Shown in pieces: positions 59,924 through 64,000 of a stretch of DNA of 64,000 nucleotides; the first letter of the stretch is position 1, and each line of letters opens with the position of its first letter. The stretch is from Cymodocea nodosa (Eukaryota > Streptophyta > Magnoliopsida > Alismatales > Cymodoceaceae), in assembly GCA_036874045.1 (NCBI GenBank), contig CM072343.1, positions 14,652,001 through 14,716,000 on the forward strand, read 5' to 3'. Position numbers and translations under genes: made by a program. Under the pieces are notes generated by a model that worked only from the letters and a program-made list of their open reading frames with translations, was not told the origin of the DNA and ran no database searches.

Positions 59924-61063
59924 TTAATAACATGATTGAAAAGTAGGAACAAATGGAATAAATGTATTAGTCCAAACAAACTTTTTAGGCATAGTTCTTC
60001 TTGCTATTAATTCTGTTTTAATGTAGTTCTTGTTCCTTCTTAATTTGTAAATATGTAATATATTATAAATTCCAAATACAAGTGTATTACCATTAATGAT
60101 ATGAAATGTAGAAAGGGATCCTTTTTGGTTCCAAGGTAATGTAGCAGTTTCTATTTCTACATCTATTTCAATATATTCCTCTTCCCACTTCCATTCATTA
60201 ATGTTTTTCATAATCTATATTTGAAATTTCATCAATTCATCCCACCATCTTATCAGACATAAAGTAGGATCATCTTCTTCATTATACCACACTCCCATTT
60301 GAATTTTATTAAATTCTACAGATGGTGGTTTAGCTATTTCTCTCGGTATAGGTAAAATTTCTATATTTTCATCATAACTGTCTATGCTCACTATGTATAA
60401 ATCAGATCCAAATGCTATTGATATATCTGTGACTAGATATACATATCCATCAAGTATGACATGTGTTTAGTTAATTAATGATTTCTGTCCTAGATATATC
60501 ATAATATTTTCATTCCAAGATCTATTCAGAAAATTATACACACTTAAGCGTAAATCTTCACCCCAATTTCCTGTAGGTCTCCAATAATATAATTTTTCAG
60601 GAGTTGCAGAATTTTTATCAGAAAATATTAAAGTCGATCCACAATTTACAATTGGTACTTCAAATCTATTAGGTCTTTCTATATTCCATCCTTCTCCTGT
60701 TATAGGATTTCTTATCAAAATATCAGGTAATAATAAACTTGCATACCTTAGTCTCGTCCTATATATGATTAATCCTTCATCTATCCCCATAATATGATCT
60801 ATTCCTTCTAATGTATTGGGTGAAATTCCAGTAGTTTCTTCCATAGCAATATATTCATGGTTAATTGAACTACGATTAAATGACCTTCATATGAATCCAT
60901 CTCTAATCTTAGTCATTTTTGTAGCTTGTAGTCCCTGAAAATATTTTTCTTCAATACAGTCTTTAATTTCCTTTGATACATAACACAGCCTGCACAGATA
61001 TTTAACTGATAAATTACTTAGTACTTCCCTTGATGCATTAAACGGTAATTGCATCAATTCCAT
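59924..61063 (-). pseudogene. F-box-like gene inside an LTR element, three nonsense codons
   Basis: A single reading frame of 380 codons from ATG 61,063 to the stop at 59,924, interrupted only by TGA (about 60,890), TAA (60,467) and TAG (about 60,215), with no frameshift. Residues about 5-45 (LPFNASREVLSNLSVKYLCR then CYVSKEIKDCIEEKYF) fit the F-box pattern LPxxxxxEILSxLPVKxLxRxxxVSKxWxxxI. Further on NPITGEGWNIERP, SIDSYDENIEILPIP and a Trp-rich end resemble F-box-associated domains; such proteins choose substrates for SCF ubiquitin ligases. No intron is seen. It sits between the extra ORF and the 3' LTR of the element, same strand, so it looks captured. It could instead be an element-specific ORF of unknown origin. 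Confidence 0.6.
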
Positions 61064-61353
61064 TTGTTGATTCTATATAACACAAACAAAAATTTAGTAG
61101 AGACAAAAATTAACATAACTACTGCACACCCTTGTGGAGTTAAGGCATAACTCAACAGACTAAGTTTACTAACTCAACGGGTCCATGTGCTCATAAATAA
61201 ATAGTAGAAGATTAATTACATATCAGTCTGAAGCTTTCCATTCAATAAATATTTGTTGTCGGATGAAGTCGAATTAGTTGCTTCTCCTTCCAACTCCTCC
61301 AACGCATTCTCCTTTCTTTTAAAAGTGCTGGTAACTCGTAAATAACATTCTGT

Positions 61354-61365
61354 TTTATATATATA
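61354..61365 (-). promoter_or_regulatory. TATA-like box upstream of the F-box-like gene
   Basis: On the minus strand TATATATAAAA, about 290 bp before the F-box-like ATG and just downstream of the palindrome cluster at 61,547-61,635. It may be a promoter carried along with the gene; no further evidence. Confidence 0.35.
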
Positions 61366-61546
61366 CTGCACATCCATAAAGTGAATAAATCTCATTGCAA
61401 GAATGTGTCTTACAACGTGCATCGTGGTTCCTGTTTTTATGGGTACGTGTACCACTATTAATTTCAAATTTTGGTAACCGCTAAACCGACAAAGTTTCGT
61501 TCGTGGTTAAAAGAATAACCGTTCTGCTTAATCCACGAACTAACCT

Positions 61547-61635
61547 CGTTGAGTTACAGATAACTCAACGGAACATAGTCAGTTACTGTTGCTAACTCCA
61601 CGGACTAACTTCGTTGAGTTATAGATAACTCAATA
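61547..61635. repeat. Palindrome pair CGTTGAGTTA-NNNN-TAACTCAACG
   Basis: 61,547-61,570 has perfect 10-bp arms (CGTTGAGTTA-CAGA-TAACTCAACG). 61,612-61,635 has the same left arm and TAACTCAATA on the right (two mismatches). Single arms continue to about 61,705. The same word recurs in all LTRs of the right half. Confidence 0.9.
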
Positions 61636-62130
61636 GAGTGACCTTATATTATATTACTGACCTCATGGAGTTACGGTTAACTCAATGAACTTACTTTGTT
61701 GAGTTAACACTTAGCAACCTCTAAGTTTTACTCCTAGTAAGTTTCTCTCTACTTTTTTTCTTTTTCATTCTGCTTAACTGAAATAAAGTTAAATCTATGT
61801 CATTAATGCATCATTCTAATCAAAATTCGTTTAAATCTGAACATTATATAAAGATTTAACTTGCAGGTCATTTTATGTTATGTAGAATTTACATTTTACC
61901 TTGCAACATGGCATTTATCCTGTCATTCAGCAAATTGTAAATCTATTAAATATTCATTCATAAAGTTCCACAAATTATATATAACATTCAATACATTCCA
62001 TTCATTTCTCATTCAAAACACATATGAAAAGTATCTCTTAAAAATTATATTCATTAATATGAATCAATTTACAGTACAAATACATCAGACATTTTCATAC
62101 AATTTTATACAAGTAGATGAACAATACAAT

Positions 62131-64000
62131 TTAATCTCTATTCCTAAGTTCATCTACTTCTTTCTGGAGTTTTTCTAATTGAAGTTTTAATTGATTAATT
62201 CTTTCTACAGCTCCTGTAATTCCTCTAGAAGGTACATCTAGCTCTACAGCTACAAAATTTCTGTATTCTTTCATTGAAATGATTCTAGATCTGATTCTTT
62301 TTGATGCCCATTTCGTGAAATCAATACAATCCACCATCAGCAATGGAATCAAATCTCCATAAAACAATTTTTTCTTTATTGTTTTCAGCTTGGAGATAAA
62401 AACTGCAAACCAATTTATTTGAATACTGTTTACAATTGCAAACGTGGCCCATTTGACAAATTGACTTAATTCTATGTCATAGCCTTGTCGTTGATAGGCA
62501 TTCTTAATTAAAATGTTAGTTACCATGTATGCTTTACCATTTAAATGCTTCAATTTGTTTAATAAAGGCACACCAGGATTGATAGCTAAACAATCATTGA
62601 TTTCCTGTTTTGTCCACTCAACTACAGTTGTGTCTTCCAAAATTTTTAGTCCTTCATTCTTTAATCCAAAAATGTTGTGGAGAAGCTCTAGTGTTATTTG
62701 TACATCTGCTTCCCCCACGTTGGAAATTAATTCTCCTTCTCCTTCTCTTAAATTTCCATAGAAATAGGGCACTAGATTCTCATATACTGCATGCCCTCTT
62801 TGTTGAGAAATAAACTTCAGTAGGCCTTGGACTTCAAATAAATCTTTGATTTCTTGCATTCTATCCCAATTTACTGGTCTACTGTAAATAATATTGTAAC
62901 CCCTAATTTCTTGATATTTGATATAAGCTTCTTGACTCCAAAAATGTACTTCATTCAAAACTGTTGTTTTAGTCAGGTTAGGAAGGCAACTTTGTTGTTC
63001 CAAAGGGGTTTGTTCTTGATATTCTTCTTCTATAGGCTGCATTTGAACATTCTCTACAGATTCCTGAATTTTTGCTTTTGCTTTTGTCTATGGTGGTGAG
63101 CCGATAGAACTCTCCACTCTGTCTTGAATTCTCTCCATAAATTGCTGAAGAGTTTCTTGCTCTTCAGTGGAATCTGTAAAGTTATTTTTGTCCAAATGGC
63201 TTCTTTCAGCCTCTTCATTTTCTGCTCTTTCTTCTTCCTCCTAACTACAAATCTGTTCTATCACTATTCTTTCTGATTCTGTAACAGATTGGGATGGAGT
63301 CACAGGCAATTCAATTTCTACCCTAATTTTTGTTCTTTCTTCTTGTACAGGTTGCAACTAATTTCAGCCTGTTTTTCTTCTTCTCTTTGCTCCTGTTGCT
63401 ACAGCTCTTGCTCCTCGTCAGAATCGGATAGCAAGTTTATAAATATTGGCTCCACAGGCCCTATTAATATTGGTACTTCAGATTTAATTTCTTCTCTATA
63501 TTCAGGCATTTTTTCTTTTCCTTTCCTTTTTCTAATTAATTGTGCCTATTCTTCCTCTTCTTCTTCTGAAATTAAATCTACAAAAGTAGGCTCTGCAGGC
63601 CTTCGAGCCACAAGTACTAGCTCTTTCTGTTTAATTCTCTCTATAATTACTGATCTCAAAGGACCAGCCCCAGCTTCTCTTGCAGCACTTGATTTGGCTG
63701 TTGCCTGATGCTGTTCAACTTTAATTCTGTACTAGGCCATCATCTTTTCTTCGACCCTTTTTTTCTTAATGGCATCATATAAAATATGTGCCTTAGCTGT
63801 AGCTATTTCTTGAGTATCACCTTAGTCTCTTGCTGTTTTAACCAAGCTAGTAAATTCTTTCTCTTCTTCTTCAATTCTCGGTCAAGCAAATGCTACTCGT
63901 GGCAATGGCTCTATTGGTTGAACTAGAGGTCCTGACTGCTGTTCCTCAGGAACAGGTCTTTCAATAGTCGGTTCCTCCCATTCTTCAATTGCCTCTTCTT
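62131..64000 (-). pseudogene. Extra-ORF homologue in the gypsy-like element
   Basis: The minus strand from the right edge reads an acidic Glu/Gln-rich region with four or more stops (64,000-63,043), then an open 303-codon stretch from 63,042 to 62,131. That stretch has RPVNWDRMQEIKDLFEVQG, YENLVPYFYGNLREG, NIFGLKNEGLKIL, VNSIQINWFAVFISKLK and KLFYGDLIPLLM, then a C-terminal leucine-rich coiled coil (INQLKLQLEKLQKEVDELR). It aligns in order with the C-terminal region of the Sirevirus extra ORFs (RPIKFRNLMDIRDLFEFQG, AFYSNLVK, RIQINWFDVFTSQL, NLFYGDVV). The FYxNL motif suggests the plant transposon-associated (Transposase_32-like) family. The true start is beyond the window. Confidence 0.78.

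Larger units (their letters stand above)
61070..62130. other. Spacer between extra ORF and F-box-like gene
   Basis: Apart from the palindromes and TATA-like box, the minus strand holds an 83-codon frame (61,467-61,216) of no recognised family and AT-rich sequence. No LTR ends or purine tract were recognised within it, so it is probably internal sequence of the element. Confidence 0.45.
55903..64000 (-). mobile_element. Gypsy-like LTR element, minus strand, carrying extra ORF and F-box-like gene
   Basis: On the minus strand from the right edge: extra ORF homologue (64,000-62,131), spacer with palindromes, F-box-like gene (61,063-59,924), an Athila/Tat-type signature ATTGAGGACAATG..GTATGGGGGCAAGG (about 59,530-59,485), the post-coding module (59,060-58,160), purine tract AATGGGGGAAG (58,156-58,146) and a 2,243-bp LTR (58,145-55,903). 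It was inserted into the extra ORF of Sirevirus element 1. Any gag-pol and the other LTR would lie beyond 64,000. Element 0 at 30,182-33,241 is the same family. Confidence 0.78.

Overview
The window is plant (angiosperm) nuclear DNA. The evidence is a multi-exon gene with GT-AG introns whose product is the plant-specific K+ efflux antiporter KEA4/5/6 type, set among plant-lineage retrotransposons: Sirevirus-type copia, Athila/Tat-like gypsy, RTE and L1 LINEs. The DNA is AT-rich. I cannot name the species.

Left half (1-28,240). One host gene, a KEA4/5/6-type antiporter on the minus strand, starts at 28,028 and runs leftwards. I could place 13 consecutive coding exons (27,800-28,028 down to 5,502-5,598). 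They join in frame with GT-AG borders to 1,116 nt = 372 codons without a stop. Roughly the last 220 residues of the usual length are not in the window, so the 3' exons lie left of base 1 or are lost. The gene is stretched by mobile DNA. Intron 2 is 13 kb and holds a gypsy element, a copia LTR, LINE fragments and a long-TIR element. Intron 12 is 5.6 kb with an RTE LINE. Intron 13 holds a degenerate copia element that reaches the left edge.

The gypsy element in intron 2 is non-canonical: PBS, zinc knuckle, protease, RT, RNase H, integrase and then gag, so the capsid gene sits downstream of pol. Nearly all its premature stops fall at tryptophan codons.

Right half (28,240-64,000). This is an intergenic retrotransposon nest. 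In order: an L1 endonuclease fragment; the 3' end of a gypsy-like element with a 2.2-kb LTR (TGTTTAG...CAAACA); a Sirevirus-type copia element (element 1, from 33,523) interrupted by a second, full-length copy of the same family (element 2, 41,852-53,759) with a perfect 5-bp target duplication AAAGT. Element 1 resumes at 53,760 and is broken at 55,902/55,903 by a minus-strand element carrying the same 2.2-kb LTR type, which runs off the right edge.

Both Sirevirus copies carry a long extra ORF after pol, in the place of the so-called env-like ORF. The minus-strand gypsy-like element carries a homologue of that ORF and also an intronless, three-times-interrupted F-box-like gene. The two LTR families further share a post-pol non-coding module and many copies of a CGTTGAGTTA motif, often as 24-bp palindromes. 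The exchange of modules between copia-type and gypsy-type elements, the captured F-box-like gene and the gag-after-pol gypsy are the most interesting features.
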